Of a stretch of DNA of 50,148 nt, positions 16,222 through 24,821 are shown piece after piece. The position numbers were made by a program, and so were the translations under genes. Within the stretch, counting starts at the first letter, position 1, and each line of letters starts with the position of its first letter. A model generated the notes under the pieces. It was not told where the DNA came from. It saw nothing but the letters and a program-made list of their open reading frames with translations, and ran no database searches. Origin of the DNA: Bacteroidales bacterium (GTDB lineage Bacteria > Bacteroidota > Bacteroidia > Bacteroidales > Muribaculaceae); contig CAJTEX010000021.1 in the NCBI GenBank assembly GCA_910575615.1, positions 1-50,148 of the forward strand, given 5' to 3'.

Positions 16222-16503
16222 TCAGGGGTTGAGCAGGTCGGGATTGAAGAAATCCATTATCTCACGCGTGTGAGACAGCAACAGCTCAGCCGGGCCTCCC
16301 GGGTCAAGCTGCGAGCCGGCCTCGTAAGCCGATATCGCCTCGCCGCGTCGTCCGGCTTTCCAGAGTATCTTCCCCTTCTCGGCCAGCAGCAGGCCGCGCT
16401 CGCCATCGGTCAAGACTCCGGCCGCCATCGCGTCAAGAATCTCAAGTTGCTCGCCAGCACCTTTTCCGGCGATTGTTTGTTTAATATTTTGAGGAGTCAG
16501 CAT
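16222..16503 (-). CDS. small TPR-like protein (93 aa)
   Basis: A short helical protein with a single TPR-like repeat (LLLAEKGKILWKAGRRGEAISAYEAG) and no signal peptide. Function not recognised. It converges on murF-alr with a 6-bp gap and is divergent from the phytase gene. No clear TAnnTTTG box is seen upstream. Confidence 0.65.
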   Translation of the reverse strand: MLTPQNIKQTIAGKGAGEQLEILDAMAAGVLTDGERGLLLAEKGKILWKAGRRGEAISAYEAGSQLDPGGPAELLLSHTREIMDFFNPDLLNP

Positions 16504-16600
16504 AAATTCGTATTTTCGTGGCTATATTGCGTTTATGTGAATGCCGCGGAGAAGAGTCAAGACTCCGCGCTGCAAATATAACTATAAAACTTGAAAACAA

Positions 16601-17866
16601 ATGAGGAGCCTGACAATAATCGCCACCTTGATTTTATCAACATTCCTGTTGCGTGGCGCGGATCCCACCGAAACATCCTACACCTTCTCAGAGTGTGAAG
16701 GCTCGGCCATGCCATATCCGATTCCTGCCGAATCAGTGGCGCTGCCCGACTCCCTGACAGCCGTCTTCATCAACCACGTCGGGCGACACGGCGCGCGGTT
16801 CCCCTCCTCTCCTAAAAATGTGACCGAACTGATAAAAGAGCTGTCAAAGGCCGACTCGGTCAAGGCCCTCACCCCTGCCGGAGAGCAACTGTTATCACTC
16901 GCCAGGTTTGTCAGCGAGACATCGCGCAACCGCTGGGGCGCGCTCGACTCGCTCGGGATGGCTGAGCAAAGGGGCATAGCCTCGCGAATGCTCCGCAACT
17001 ACGGACTTCTCTTCAACGACACAAAAATCAATGCCATCAGCTCATATTCGCCGCGATGCGTGATGAGCATGTATGAGTTCACCCACCAGCTCGACCGCCT
17101 CAACAACCACATCGAGATCACGACCTCATCAGGCCGCCAGAACTCCCCGTTAATGCGTCCCTTCGACCTCGATGCCGACTTCATTGAATGGATGAAGTCG
17201 GGCGACTGGAAAGAGGCCTACGACATGCAATACGAGACGATGATGCCTGTCGCACCCGCCCGCAGGCTCTTCAAAGGCGACTACGCCAAGGAGATGAGCA
17301 ACGACCACGCGCGCAAGGTCTCATACCACGCGTTCAAGATGCTGCAAGGGATGCCTGCCATAGGGATGCCGTCGAGGATGGAGGATTTCTTCACCCGGCA
17401 GGAAGCCAACCAGGCATGGAGCTGCACCAATCTTTCCCATTACCTCGAACGTACCGCCTCCACCCTCTCCCTTATGCCCGCCGAGATTGCCGCCCCGTTG
17501 CTGGCCGACCTGGTTGCAACAGCCGATGCCGCCGTGGAGGGGAAACAGCCTTACGCCGTTATGCTGCGCTTCGGCCATGCCGAGACCATGATGCCCCTGC
17601 TGTCGCTGATGCGCCTCGACGGCTGCTACTATCTCACCAATTATTTCGACACGGTGGCCCTCCACTGGAAAGATTTCCATGTGGTACCGATGGCCTCCAA
17701 CCTGCAGATGGTCATCGCCCGCAGCAAATCGGGACGGACATATGTGCGCGTAGACCTCAACGAGCGTCCTATCCCCCTGATTCCCGGTTCTGATATGATT
17801 TACACACCCTGGAACCAGGCACGGGAATATCTGTTACGCTGCATCCCCCTTCATCTGCGACCTTAA
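16601..17866 (+). CDS. secreted histidine-acid phosphatase, MINPP/phytase type
   Basis: 421 residues with a signal peptide (MRSLTIIATLILSTFLLRG). The histidine acid phosphatase signature GRHGARFP lies at residues 61-68 (His63 is the phosphorylated nucleophile) and the distal HAE proton donor at 326-328 (RFGHAETMM). Bacteroides proteins of this type are multiple inositol-polyphosphate phosphatases that strip phosphate from phytate. The cleavage site does not look like a lipobox, so periplasmic or secreted location is expected. The 3' end overlaps the opposite-strand small gene by 33 bp. Confidence 0.85.
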   Translation: MRSLTIIATLILSTFLLRGADPTETSYTFSECEGSAMPYPIPAESVALPDSLTAVFINHVGRHGARFPSSPKNVTELIKELSKADSVKALTPAGEQLLSLARFVSETSRNRWGALDSLGMAEQRGIASRMLRNYGLLFNDTKINAISSYSPRCVMSMYEFTHQLDRLNNHIEITTSSGRQNSPLMRPFDLDADFIEWMKSGDWKEAYDMQYETMMPVAPARRLFKGDYAKEMSNDHARKVSYHAFKMLQGMPAIGMPSRMEDFFTRQEANQAWSCTNLSHYLERTASTLSLMPAEIAAPLLADLVATADAAVEGKQPYAVMLRFGHAETMMPLLSLMRLDGCYYLTNYFDTVALHWKDFHVVPMASNLQMVIARSKSGRTYVRVDLNERPIPLIPGSDMIYTPWNQAREYLLRCIPLHLRP

Positions 17867-18103
17867 CAGCCCCGTTGAGGGTCTGCGAAGACGCAGCACC
17901 CGCTTGGCCGCGGTGCCTTGCGAACCGTTGCGGAGGTTCACTGTCAGCAGCCCCTCCATCCCGGACAGACGGCCCATCACCTCGGCCATCAGCTCCTCCA
18001 CTGAGGAACTGCCCGAAAGCGTCACGGCCATCACCTGACGACCCACAGCCATCACATTCACAAAAATGACATCTGAATTTGTAACGGAGAAAGAATTGTT
18101 CAT
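17834..18103 (-). CDS. small conserved-type protein (89 aa), unknown
   Basis: Begins MNNSFSVTNSDVIFVNVMAVGRQV and ends with a basic, proline-containing tail. Similar short proteins with VNVMAxGR and VTVNLRNxSQG patterns occur in Bacteroidales without known function (from memory, not checked). A TAATTTTG box lies 25 bp upstream of the ATG, which supports expression. The 3' end overlaps the phytase gene on the other strand, so antisense effects are possible. Confidence 0.6.
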   Translation of the reverse strand: MNNSFSVTNSDVIFVNVMAVGRQVMAVTLSGSSSVEELMAEVMGRLSGMEGLLTVNLRNGSQGTAAKRVLRLRRPSTGLLRSQMKGDAA

Positions 18104-18128
18104 GACTATATCTTTTTGATTTATACAG

Positions 18129-18136
18129 CAAAATTA
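18129..18136 (-). promoter_or_regulatory. -7 box for the 89-aa gene
   Basis: TAATTTTG on the minus strand, 25 bp before the ATG at 18103. Confidence 0.5.
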
Positions 18137-18207
18137 GACATCATCCGGGCAACAGAATTGCCCACCAACGTTAAACAACATAAAAACAGCGACATTTACA
18201 CCTGATT

Positions 18208-18741
18208 ATGAGTGACAACAACAATCATCCCCTCGGGGAAGCACCATGGTTTCATGTGATTCTTTCAACCGGTCTCGGCACCGGTTTCTGTCCCGGAGCG
18301 CCTGGAACCGTCGGAGCATTCCTCGGATTGCTCATATGGTACGGCCTATCATTTCTCGTAAGCGTCAACACCCTCTTCTGGATAACACTTCTGCTGGTGG
18401 TGGCCACCACCGTGGTCGGAGCCTGGACATCCAAGGTCATGGAGCGGTATTGGGGGGAAGACCCCCGCACGGTGGTGATTGACGAGTTTGTCGGCACTTG
18501 GATTCCATGTCTTGTCGCCGGAGTGGCAGCCGACCACCTCACCACCGCCATACTCGGCCTCTTCGGCTTCGCCATGTTCCGCGTGATTGACATAGTCAAG
18601 ACCCCGATGTGTCGCCGTCTCGAACGTGTGCCTGACGGATGGGGTGTCATGCTCGACGATGTACTGGCCGGGACATACGCCCTTATCCTGACCCTTATCC
18701 TTCGTTTTATCCTCACAGGGAGCCTCCAGGGCATACTCTGA
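18208..18741 (+). CDS. pgpA: phosphatidylglycerophosphatase A
   Basis: 177 residues, inner membrane. The family signatures are present: GLGTGFCPGAPGTVG near the N-terminus, VIDEFVGTW in the middle and DGWGVMLDDVLAG near the C-terminus; acidic residues in the last two bind the metal. It removes the phosphate of phosphatidylglycerol phosphate to give phosphatidylglycerol. Four hydrophobic segments are visible. The gene stands alone, downstream of the divergent 89-aa gene. Confidence 0.9.
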   Translation: MSDNNNHPLGEAPWFHVILSTGLGTGFCPGAPGTVGAFLGLLIWYGLSFLVSVNTLFWITLLLVVATTVVGAWTSKVMERYWGEDPRTVVIDEFVGTWIPCLVAGVAADHLTTAILGLFGFAMFRVIDIVKTPMCRRLERVPDGWGVMLDDVLAGTYALILTLILRFILTGSLQGIL

Positions 18742-18768
18742 CAGGCTATTGGGCGCCTTCTTCAAAAA

Positions 18769-18827
18769 ACAGAATTATTTTGGCCACACTCCAAACCTTT
18801 TCCAAAACAGGGTTGTTATAATTCTGT
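18769..18827. repeat. 10-bp inverted repeat between pgpA and next gene
   Basis: ACAGAATTAT (18769-18778) and ATAATTCTGT (18818-18827) are perfect inverted repeats 39 bp apart, with CTGACAG (18738) and CTGTCAG (18824) as outer partners. Could be a weak terminator stem or a protein site; nothing decides between these. Confidence 0.35.
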
Positions 18828-18871
18828 CAGGAGGCGATTAAGGATGAGCCGCCTGGCAGACACGTTTCTAC

Positions 18872-18879
18872 TACCTTTG
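18872..18879 (+). promoter_or_regulatory. -7-like box very close to start codon
   Basis: TACCTTTG, only 3 bp before the ATG at 18883. If used, transcription would begin at or just inside the start codon. Confidence 0.4.
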
Positions 18880-18882
18880 TTC

Positions 18883-20076
18883 ATGAAAGGGAAATTTGGA
18901 ATTTTAATGGTGATAGCGGTGTTCTGTCTCCCCGGAAGGATATTCGGGGAGGCAGGCTCCAGTGTTTCCGCCATAGCAGACAAGCTCGACAACCTCGACC
19001 CCTTTGCGGCCTCGGTCAGATATGCGGTGGCGCTCCCCATGGTCGAGGATGATGTCGTCTACAAACTCGAGATTGCCACCTCGGCCAATCCCGCCGACCA
19101 GCTGCTCGGCACCGACTACCTTGTCGAGTGGCAGCTTCCCGTAGAGTCGGGGACATCAGAGGGGTTCACTGCCTATTTCAACGGCCACCATTACCGCTAC
19201 CGAGACCATCGCCTCCAGGAAAACCATTATCAATGGGACTCCATCCCATTCCGCACTGCCGCCGGAGGCATACAACGCAACGGGCAGTTTGTCAATCTGC
19301 TGCCATTCAGCCTTGCTTCACAGCTCCGCGAAATGGCCGCCGACACCACCTATACATTGACTCTCTCATCAGGCACGGCAGAGGGAGCCACCGCAGACAT
19401 CGTGAAAGCCAGCCGGCATATCAACGGACTTGAAAGCCAGCAGATGGAATGGGCCTTTGACCACCAGTCGGGCCGTCCGTTGAAGCTCTCCATCCTCTAC
19501 AATCCCGGGATGCTGGGCGAGCAGGAGGTCAACGCCGTGTATGATTATTCCCCTAAAGCCGGATTGGAGGCAGTCGGTTCTGAAGAGGCCCTGATGGCCC
19601 GCTATCCAGATGTGTTCGAGAAATACCGCGTAAGCAACTACACGGTCGAGAACCTGCGCGGACTCCCCCTGCCGGGATTCGCCCTCCCCACCACCACCCG
19701 CGAACGTTATCTCCACAACAAAGGAGACCGATTCCCCTCCCCTGTGATAATCGCCGTGCTTGACCCCGACGTGGCCTCCACCGAGTCGACAATATCCACC
19801 CTCCGCGACACAATCGACAAGCTCCCCCGCCAGACATCGCTGCTGCTGATGTTCACCACCAACGATGTCGACCGCATAGAACCGCTGACAGGCCCGACAT
19901 CCCGACCAGGAGAGACCCTCCTGACCTCCCCGGCTCCATTCATACGTGACTGCGGCATAAACGCATACCCTACCATACTGCTTTGCAATTCCGACGCCAC
20001 CGTTGCCGGGGTGCTTCTTGGCGCAAGCTCTTCCCTGGCCGACGACCTGCTGCAGGGAGCCGCCCTGCTCAGATGA
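18883..20076 (+). CDS. exported protein with C-terminal thioredoxin-like fold, unknown
   Basis: 397 residues from the ATG at 18883, which gives a good signal peptide (MKGKFGILMVIAVFCLPGRIFG). Residues about 40-260 are beta-rich (VYKLEIAT, YLVEWQLP, YHYRDH-type strands) and unfamiliar. The last 110 residues (PSPVIIAVLDPDVAS to GINAYPTILLCNSD) look like a thioredoxin fold with a YPT cis-proline, but the CxxC motif is missing, so it is not a disulfide oxidoreductase. The plan resembles TlpA-like envelope proteins of Bacteroidota. Tpx follows after 67 bp. Confidence 0.65.
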   Translation: MKGKFGILMVIAVFCLPGRIFGEAGSSVSAIADKLDNLDPFAASVRYAVALPMVEDDVVYKLEIATSANPADQLLGTDYLVEWQLPVESGTSEGFTAYFNGHHYRYRDHRLQENHYQWDSIPFRTAAGGIQRNGQFVNLLPFSLASQLREMAADTTYTLTLSSGTAEGATADIVKASRHINGLESQQMEWAFDHQSGRPLKLSILYNPGMLGEQEVNAVYDYSPKAGLEAVGSEEALMARYPDVFEKYRVSNYTVENLRGLPLPGFALPTTTRERYLHNKGDRFPSPVIIAVLDPDVASTESTISTLRDTIDKLPRQTSLLLMFTTNDVDRIEPLTGPTSRPGETLLTSPAPFIRDCGINAYPTILLCNSDATVAGVLLGASSSLADDLLQGAALLR

Positions 20077-20143
20077 CGGCCGGTGAACCACTTGGCCCAC
20101 AATCTGTTTTTAAAGAAAAACGCAACAAGAAATTCAGTATCAT

Positions 20144-20650
20144 ATGGAAACCATCTATTTCAAAGGAACACCCTGCCACACCTACGGCACAATGCCCCGC
20201 GTGGGAGAGAAAGCCCCCTGTTTCAACTTCGTCACTCCCGACCTCAAAGAAATCCAGTGTGCCGACCTGAAAGGACGCCGCGTGGTGCTCAACATCTTTC
20301 CGAGCCTCGACACCGACGTATGCGCCGCATCCGTGCGCCGTTTCAACCAGGAGGCCGCCAATCTTGACAACACCACAGTGTTATGCGTCTCGATGGACCT
20401 CCCCTTCGCCGCCGCCCGCTTCTGCACAATCAACGGCATCAAGGATGTCACTCCCGCCTCGGCCTTCCGCTCACCCATGTTCGCCGAGAAATACGGCCTT
20501 GAGATTGTCGACGGCCCCCTTGCCGGACTTCTTGCCCGTGCCGTGATAGTCCTCGACGAAGACCGCAACATAATCTACTCCGACCTCGTGGAGGAAATCA
20601 CCAACGAACCCAACTATGAGGAGGCCATCGCCGTCCTCTCCCGCAAATAA
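20144..20650 (+). CDS. tpx: thiol peroxidase Tpx
   Basis: 168 residues. The peroxidatic cysteine is Cys60 in SLDTDVCAAS, and the resolving cysteine is Cys94 in RFCTINGI, the atypical 2-Cys arrangement of Tpx. VGEKAPCFNF and the DLPFAAARFC helix are further signatures. It reduces hydrogen peroxide and lipid hydroperoxides with electrons from thioredoxin; no signal peptide, so cytoplasmic. An intrinsic terminator follows the gene. Confidence 0.95.
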   Translation: METIYFKGTPCHTYGTMPRVGEKAPCFNFVTPDLKEIQCADLKGRRVVLNIFPSLDTDVCAASVRRFNQEAANLDNTTVLCVSMDLPFAAARFCTINGIKDVTPASAFRSPMFAEKYGLEIVDGPLAGLLARAVIVLDEDRNIIYSDLVEEITNEPNYEEAIAVLSRK

Positions 20651-20669
20651 TAGCCCCTATCAAGCTTGC

Positions 20670-20708
20670 CAGGGGATACGGCCTTACGCTGTGTCCCCTG
20701 ATATTTTT
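20670..20708 (+). terminator. intrinsic terminator after tpx
   Basis: CAGGGGA (20670-20676) pairs with TCCCCTG (20694-20700), followed by ATATTTTT. Two copies of the palindrome CAAGCTTG flank it at 20661 and 20713. Confidence 0.75.
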
Positions 20709-20740
20709 CCTGCAAGCTTGACCGGGCAGCCCAAAATTGC

Positions 20741-20748
20741 TAACTTTG
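20741..20748 (+). promoter_or_regulatory. promoter of ybaK-aroC operon
   Basis: TAACTTTG with CTTG 20 bp upstream (20717-20720). Only 6 bp separate it from the ATG at 20755, so the transcript is predicted to be leaderless or nearly so. Confidence 0.65.
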
Positions 20749-20754
20749 CAGCCT

Positions 20755-21270
20755 ATGAGCAAGAAATCCAAAAACAGCGGCGGGGAACCGGAGAAGACCA
20801 ACGCGGCCCGGCTGCTCGACAAGGCGCGGATTCCATACCGGCTTGTTCCTTACGAGGTGGACAAGAATGACCTGTCGGCCACCCATGTCGCCGAGACCCT
20901 CGGCGAGGATGTCGCCATGGTGTTCAAGACGCTTGTCCTCCATGGCGAACGTACAGGGGGCGGTGGCCACTTTGTCTGTGTCATCCCCGGGGCAGCCGAG
21001 GTCGACCTCAAGAAAGCCGCCAAGGCGGCCGGGATGAAGAAGGCCGAGATGATTCCGATGAAGGAACTTTTGCCCCTGACAGGATATATCCGGGGCGGAT
21101 GCACCGCCATCGGCATGAAGAAACCGTTTCCGGTATATTTCCATACTTCCGCCACAGCGTTTGACCGCATATTTGTCAGCGCCGGACAGCGTGGCCTGCA
21201 ACTTGAGCTGTCGCCCGCCGACCTCATTTCATATGTCAACGGCGATGTCGCCGACCTTGTGAAAGATTAA
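20755..21270 (+). CDS. ybaK: Cys-tRNA(Pro) deacylase, YbaK/EbsC type
   Basis: 171 residues. The YbaK fold is indicated by YEVDKNDLSATHVAETLG, VFKTLVL, FVCVIPGAAEVDLKKAAKAAG and YIRGGCTAIGMKK, where the last segment contains the substrate-binding GGxxxxG turn. YbaK proteins hydrolyse Cys-tRNA(Pro), clearing errors made by prolyl-tRNA synthetase. The ATG at 20755 is chosen because the frame upstream runs through the promoter box. AroC starts 12 bp downstream. Confidence 0.9.
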   Translation: MSKKSKNSGGEPEKTNAARLLDKARIPYRLVPYEVDKNDLSATHVAETLGEDVAMVFKTLVLHGERTGGGGHFVCVIPGAAEVDLKKAAKAAGMKKAEMIPMKELLPLTGYIRGGCTAIGMKKPFPVYFHTSATAFDRIFVSAGQRGLQLELSPADLISYVNGDVADLVKD

Positions 21271-21282
21271 TCCTCCACGACG

Positions 21283-22323
21283 ATGAACACTTTCGGCAAC
21301 ATTTTCCGCCTGACATCGTTCGGCGAATCCCACGGGGCGGCCATAGGCGGGGTCATCGACGGACTTCCCGCCGGATGCGTCATTTCCATCAGGAAGATAC
21401 AGGAGGCCCTCGACCGCCGTCGTCCGGGAAAATCAGCCGCCACCTCCACTCGTGGCGAAAGCGACAGGCTGAGCATCCTTTCGGGCCTCATGGCAGTCGC
21501 CGCTGACGGCTCGTTGTCAAGACTGCTCAACGACACCGACCTCGCTGTGACACTCGGCTCCCCGGTAGGGTTTATTATCCCCAACACAGACGCCAGGCCC
21601 TGGGCATATGACCATCTGCGCGACCTTTACCGTCCCAACCACGCCGACTTCACATATGACCGGAAGTATGGCCTGCGCGACTGGCGCGGAGGCGGACGCA
21701 GCTCGGGACGCGAGACCGTCTCGCGTGTCGTGGCCGGGGCATTAGCGTCGCAATTGCTTGATAAGAAGGGAATCACAATCGAGGCTGTCACATCTGAAAT
21801 CTCAGGATGCGCGGATGCCTCACGGTTTGACAGCCTGATTGAAGAGGCCCGAAACACGGGCGACTCCCTGGGAGGAGTGGTCACATGCCGCATCCTCGGC
21901 GTTCCGGTCGGACTTGGCGAACCTGTATTCGGCAAGATCCAGCAGATGCTCGCCTCGGCCATGTTGTCAATCGGGGGAGTACACGGCTTTGAGTATGGCG
22001 ACGGTTTCCGCCTGTCGGGAATGCATGGAAGCGAAGCCGCCGACCGTATGCAGCCCGGCCACTATATGTCAAACCATTGCGGAGGGATACTCGGAGGCAT
22101 CTCCAACGGAGAGGAGATTGTTTTCAGGGTCGGATTCAAGCCCACACCCTCCATAGCCCGGCCTCTTGACACCATCGACCGCTACGGGAACCCTACATTG
22201 GTCGCCACCACCGGCCGGCATGACCCCTGCATAGCCATCCGCGGGGCCGAAGTGGTCAAGGCTATGGCAGCCATAGTGATTCTCGACGCCTGGCTAATGA
22301 ACCTGTCAGCCAAAGATTTCTGA
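21283..22323 (+). CDS. aroC: chorismate synthase
   Basis: 346 residues. The AroC signatures are clear: FGESHGAAIGGVIDGLPAG at the N-terminus, RRRPGKSAATSTRGE, GGGRSSGRETVSRVVAG, and SNHCGGILGGISNGE. It converts EPSP to chorismate with reduced FMN, the last step of the shikimate pathway for aromatic amino acids. Its stop overlaps the ATG of the following radical SAM gene (TGATG), so those two are translated together. Confidence 0.95.
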   Translation: MNTFGNIFRLTSFGESHGAAIGGVIDGLPAGCVISIRKIQEALDRRRPGKSAATSTRGESDRLSILSGLMAVAADGSLSRLLNDTDLAVTLGSPVGFIIPNTDARPWAYDHLRDLYRPNHADFTYDRKYGLRDWRGGGRSSGRETVSRVVAGALASQLLDKKGITIEAVTSEISGCADASRFDSLIEEARNTGDSLGGVVTCRILGVPVGLGEPVFGKIQQMLASAMLSIGGVHGFEYGDGFRLSGMHGSEAADRMQPGHYMSNHCGGILGGISNGEEIVFRVGFKPTPSIARPLDTIDRYGNPTLVATTGRHDPCIAIRGAEVVKAMAAIVILDAWLMNLSAKDF

Positions 22324-23231
22324 TGGGACGTTACTACAAGGAATACGCCGACTTCCTCGCGGAGCATTTCCCGGGACGCAAGATGCAGAAACTCACTGTC
22401 GACGCGGGGTTCAGCTGCCCCAACCGCGACGGCACCCTCTCCACTGGCGGATGCGCCTACTGCAACAACAACTCCTTTTCACCAGGCAGCCACGAAGGCC
22501 GCCACCTGTCGCCGGTGGCAGACCAACTTGAGGAGAGCAAGATTTTTTTCCGGCGCAAATATCCGTCGATGCGCTACCTCGCCTATTTCCAAAGCTACAC
22601 CAACACCCACGGCGAGACATCAAGACTTCTCGACCTGTACGACGAAGCGTTTGGATGCGAGGGAGTTGACGGAGTCATAATAGGCACCCGCCCCGACTGT
22701 CTCCCTGCCGGCCTTGTCGAAGCCCTGGCCTGCCGACATAAGGCCGGGCAATGGATAATGGTGGAACTCGGGGCCGAAAGCTCTCACGACGACACATTAA
22801 GACGTGTCAACCGTTGCCACAGCTGGCAGGCGACAGTCGATGCCGTCAGCCGGCTGCGCGATGCCCAGCTTCCTGTCGGCCTCCATCTCATAATGGGGCT
22901 GCCGGGAGAAAACCGGGAAATGATGATGGAGACCGTCGAGCGCGCCGCCCTGCTCCATCCCGACACGGTGAAGTTCCACCAACTGCAGATTGTAGCAGGT
23001 TCCACCCTCGCACATCAATGGCAGGCAGGCCAGCAGTTTGAGCTTTTCACCCCCGAATCCTATCTGCCGCTCTGCCTCGACATAATATCCACGATGAACC
23101 GGCTATCCCCGTCAACCGCCATCGAGCGGTTTACCTCACAGGCTCCCTCCGACCTCCTGATAGCCCCGCGCTGGGGGCTGAAGAACTACCAGTTTGTCAA
23201 CCTGCTCCACAACCTCCTCTCCCGCTGTTGA
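22323..23231 (+). CDS. radical SAM protein, YhcC/TIGR01212 type
   Basis: 302 residues. The iron-sulfur motif is the long-spaced form CPNRDGTLSTGGCAYC, with CxxC at the end, as in the YhcC family. IMVELGAESSHDDTLRRVNR and HLIMGLPGENREMM follow at the expected places in the TIM-barrel. YhcC-type proteins are conserved but their substrate is not established as far as I know. Coupling to aroC through TGATG is seen directly; a functional link is not implied by that alone. Confidence 0.9.
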   Translation: MGRYYKEYADFLAEHFPGRKMQKLTVDAGFSCPNRDGTLSTGGCAYCNNNSFSPGSHEGRHLSPVADQLEESKIFFRRKYPSMRYLAYFQSYTNTHGETSRLLDLYDEAFGCEGVDGVIIGTRPDCLPAGLVEALACRHKAGQWIMVELGAESSHDDTLRRVNRCHSWQATVDAVSRLRDAQLPVGLHLIMGLPGENREMMMETVERAALLHPDTVKFHQLQIVAGSTLAHQWQAGQQFELFTPESYLPLCLDIISTMNRLSPSTAIERFTSQAPSDLLIAPRWGLKNYQFVNLLHNLLSRC

Positions 23232-23354
23232 CTCAGCAACGCCGCCCCCACGCCGCCACAAAAAAACACCGTCACGCCTATTGCGACGCGAACATTTGAT
23301 GTTACAATTTCGTTTCAATAACAAAGGGATGTCTAACCCCAAAAACAAGAGGTT

Positions 23355-23918
23355 ATGAAAACGAAACACTTGTCACGCAGCATTGTCGCACTCGTCCTGA
23401 CATTCATCTTCGCCGGATTTTGCGCCGTGCAGACCATACAGGGCGGGGAAAAATCAGACAACGGCAATCACAAATACGCTCCCCCCGCCGCGGCCCAGGA
23501 GGAATTCACCGGTGTAGGCCCTGTGGTCTCCGGATCCGTAGACTACGCGGCCCTGCCATCCAAGGCCCGCAAATTCCTTGAGAAACACTGCGACGGCCAC
23601 GCCGTGGTGAAATGTGAGAAAGAATTCACATCAGGAGAATTCGGCATCCAGCTCGCCGACGGCATCGAGTTTGAATTCGACGCGAAAGGCAATGTCATCG
23701 AGACCGAAGCCCCCGATGGCTACTCCCTCTCATCCCCCCTGCTTAAAGCCGTCGTTCCCGGTAAACTATACCAGCTGTTGATTCACAACGGATTCGAGCA
23801 GAGCGTCGAGGCCGTCCACCGCGACCGTTCGGGCTACCGCATCGATGTCTCAGACCCGGTGTTCAAGGCTGTCGCCTTCGACCCCTCCGGAGTCCTGACC
23901 CTCGTGGTCAACGACTGA
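23355..23918 (+). CDS. secreted PepSY-like (DUF2874) protein
   Basis: 187 residues with an N-terminal signal (MKTKHLSRSIVALVLTFIFAG). Two PepSY-like/BLIP-like units are visible: KARKFLEKHCDGHAVVKCEKE with ADGIEFEFDAKGNVIETEA, then LYQLLIHNGFEQSVEAVHRD. Such periplasmic proteins are common in Bacteroidales, and are proposed to inhibit or chaperone other envelope proteins. A terminator follows. Confidence 0.75.
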   Translation: MKTKHLSRSIVALVLTFIFAGFCAVQTIQGGEKSDNGNHKYAPPAAAQEEFTGVGPVVSGSVDYAALPSKARKFLEKHCDGHAVVKCEKEFTSGEFGIQLADGIEFEFDAKGNVIETEAPDGYSLSSPLLKAVVPGKLYQLLIHNGFEQSVEAVHRDRSGYRIDVSDPVFKAVAFDPSGVLTLVVND

Positions 23919-23976
23919 CCGCCGACCTGCTTCAAAGACACCTCCCCCCACACATTCAAGTTAATATCATCTCAAC

Positions 23977-24014
23977 TGGCCCGCGACATCTCACAGTCTG
24001 CGGGCCTCTCTTTT
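23977..24014 (+). terminator. intrinsic terminator after the PepSY-like gene
   Basis: GGCCCGC (23978-23984) pairs with GCGGGCC (24000-24006), then TCTCTTTT. Confidence 0.75.
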
Positions 24015-24032
24015 GCATCAAGACACCTATAT

Positions 24033-24731
24033 TCACTCCTCCCCAAGGAACTTGATTTCCTCCCTGATCTGATGTATGACAGAGGATGTCAGCAACGAAC
24101 CGGCATTTCCCGCCGCGTCTATAAGCTTCTGAGCCTCCCCGGCTCCAATCTGTCCGGCCTGCAGAAGATTAAGCAACAGACGCAAAGCCGTGTAGCACAC
24201 CAGGCCGCAGGACTCAGGTCCAGAGGATAGCAACACGCAGTCCCCCGAAGACGTCTCATACAGCAGCGTCCCGACCATTCGGGCAGCCGAGGGATGATTG
24301 CGCAACAGTTTGAGGCACAACACATCGGCCACCTCCGGGGTAGGCACTGACCGCATCCATTCCAGAGCTTCCTCCTCTGAAAGGGCTTCGACCGGGAAGA
24401 GCATAGGGGCGATGAGCATACTCTCGCGAGTGGAGGTATTGTCGCGCAGGCGACGGGCGAAATCCGCCATGTCTAAATCCTCCGGCAACGGAGGCTGCCC
24501 CCCGTAGACCGCCATATGCTCTTTACCTCCCGGGAGGAAATCGCGCGCGATTTCGCTGACTTGCGGGAGATTCAAGCCGAAGTTGATACGGTATCGCGCG
24601 CCGCGCTCAGCCATCTGCTGGGCGAGGTCGCCGTTGCGCATCGCGAAGAAACGTCGCTTCACCCGCTGCATCGCGTTGAATTCCGGCAGTTTCCGTTCCT
24701 CTAATCCGGGAATTGCAGTCTCCTTTTCCAT
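24033..24731 (-). CDS. helical-repeat protein, DNA alkylation-repair-like
   Basis: 232 residues, almost entirely helical, no signal peptide. Segments RRFFAMRNGDLAQQMAERG, FGLNLPQVSEIARDF and NTSTRESMLIAPMLFP match a conserved Bacteroidales family that is often annotated as DNA alkylation repair (ALK/HEAT-like) protein. That annotation is from memory; no catalytic residues can be pointed out. It converges on the PepSY-like gene and diverges from the DUF4105 gene. Confidence 0.55.
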   Translation of the reverse strand: MEKETAIPGLEERKLPEFNAMQRVKRRFFAMRNGDLAQQMAERGARYRINFGLNLPQVSEIARDFLPGGKEHMAVYGGQPPLPEDLDMADFARRLRDNTSTRESMLIAPMLFPVEALSEEEALEWMRSVPTPEVADVLCLKLLRNHPSAARMVGTLLYETSSGDCVLLSSGPESCGLVCYTALRLLLNLLQAGQIGAGEAQKLIDAAGNAGSLLTSSVIHQIREEIKFLGEE

Positions 24732-24791
24732 ACATTCAAATCCAATCGGTCGCTTTTTTCCACGAAGTTAGGAATTTCCGTGGAAATTTCA

Positions 24792-24799
24792 TAACTTTG
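24792..24799 (+). promoter_or_regulatory. -7 box for the DUF4105 gene
   Basis: TAACTTTG, 22 bp upstream of the GTG start at 24822. Confidence 0.55.
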
Positions 24800-24821
24800 C
24801 GTGTTCAAACAGTAATTTTAA

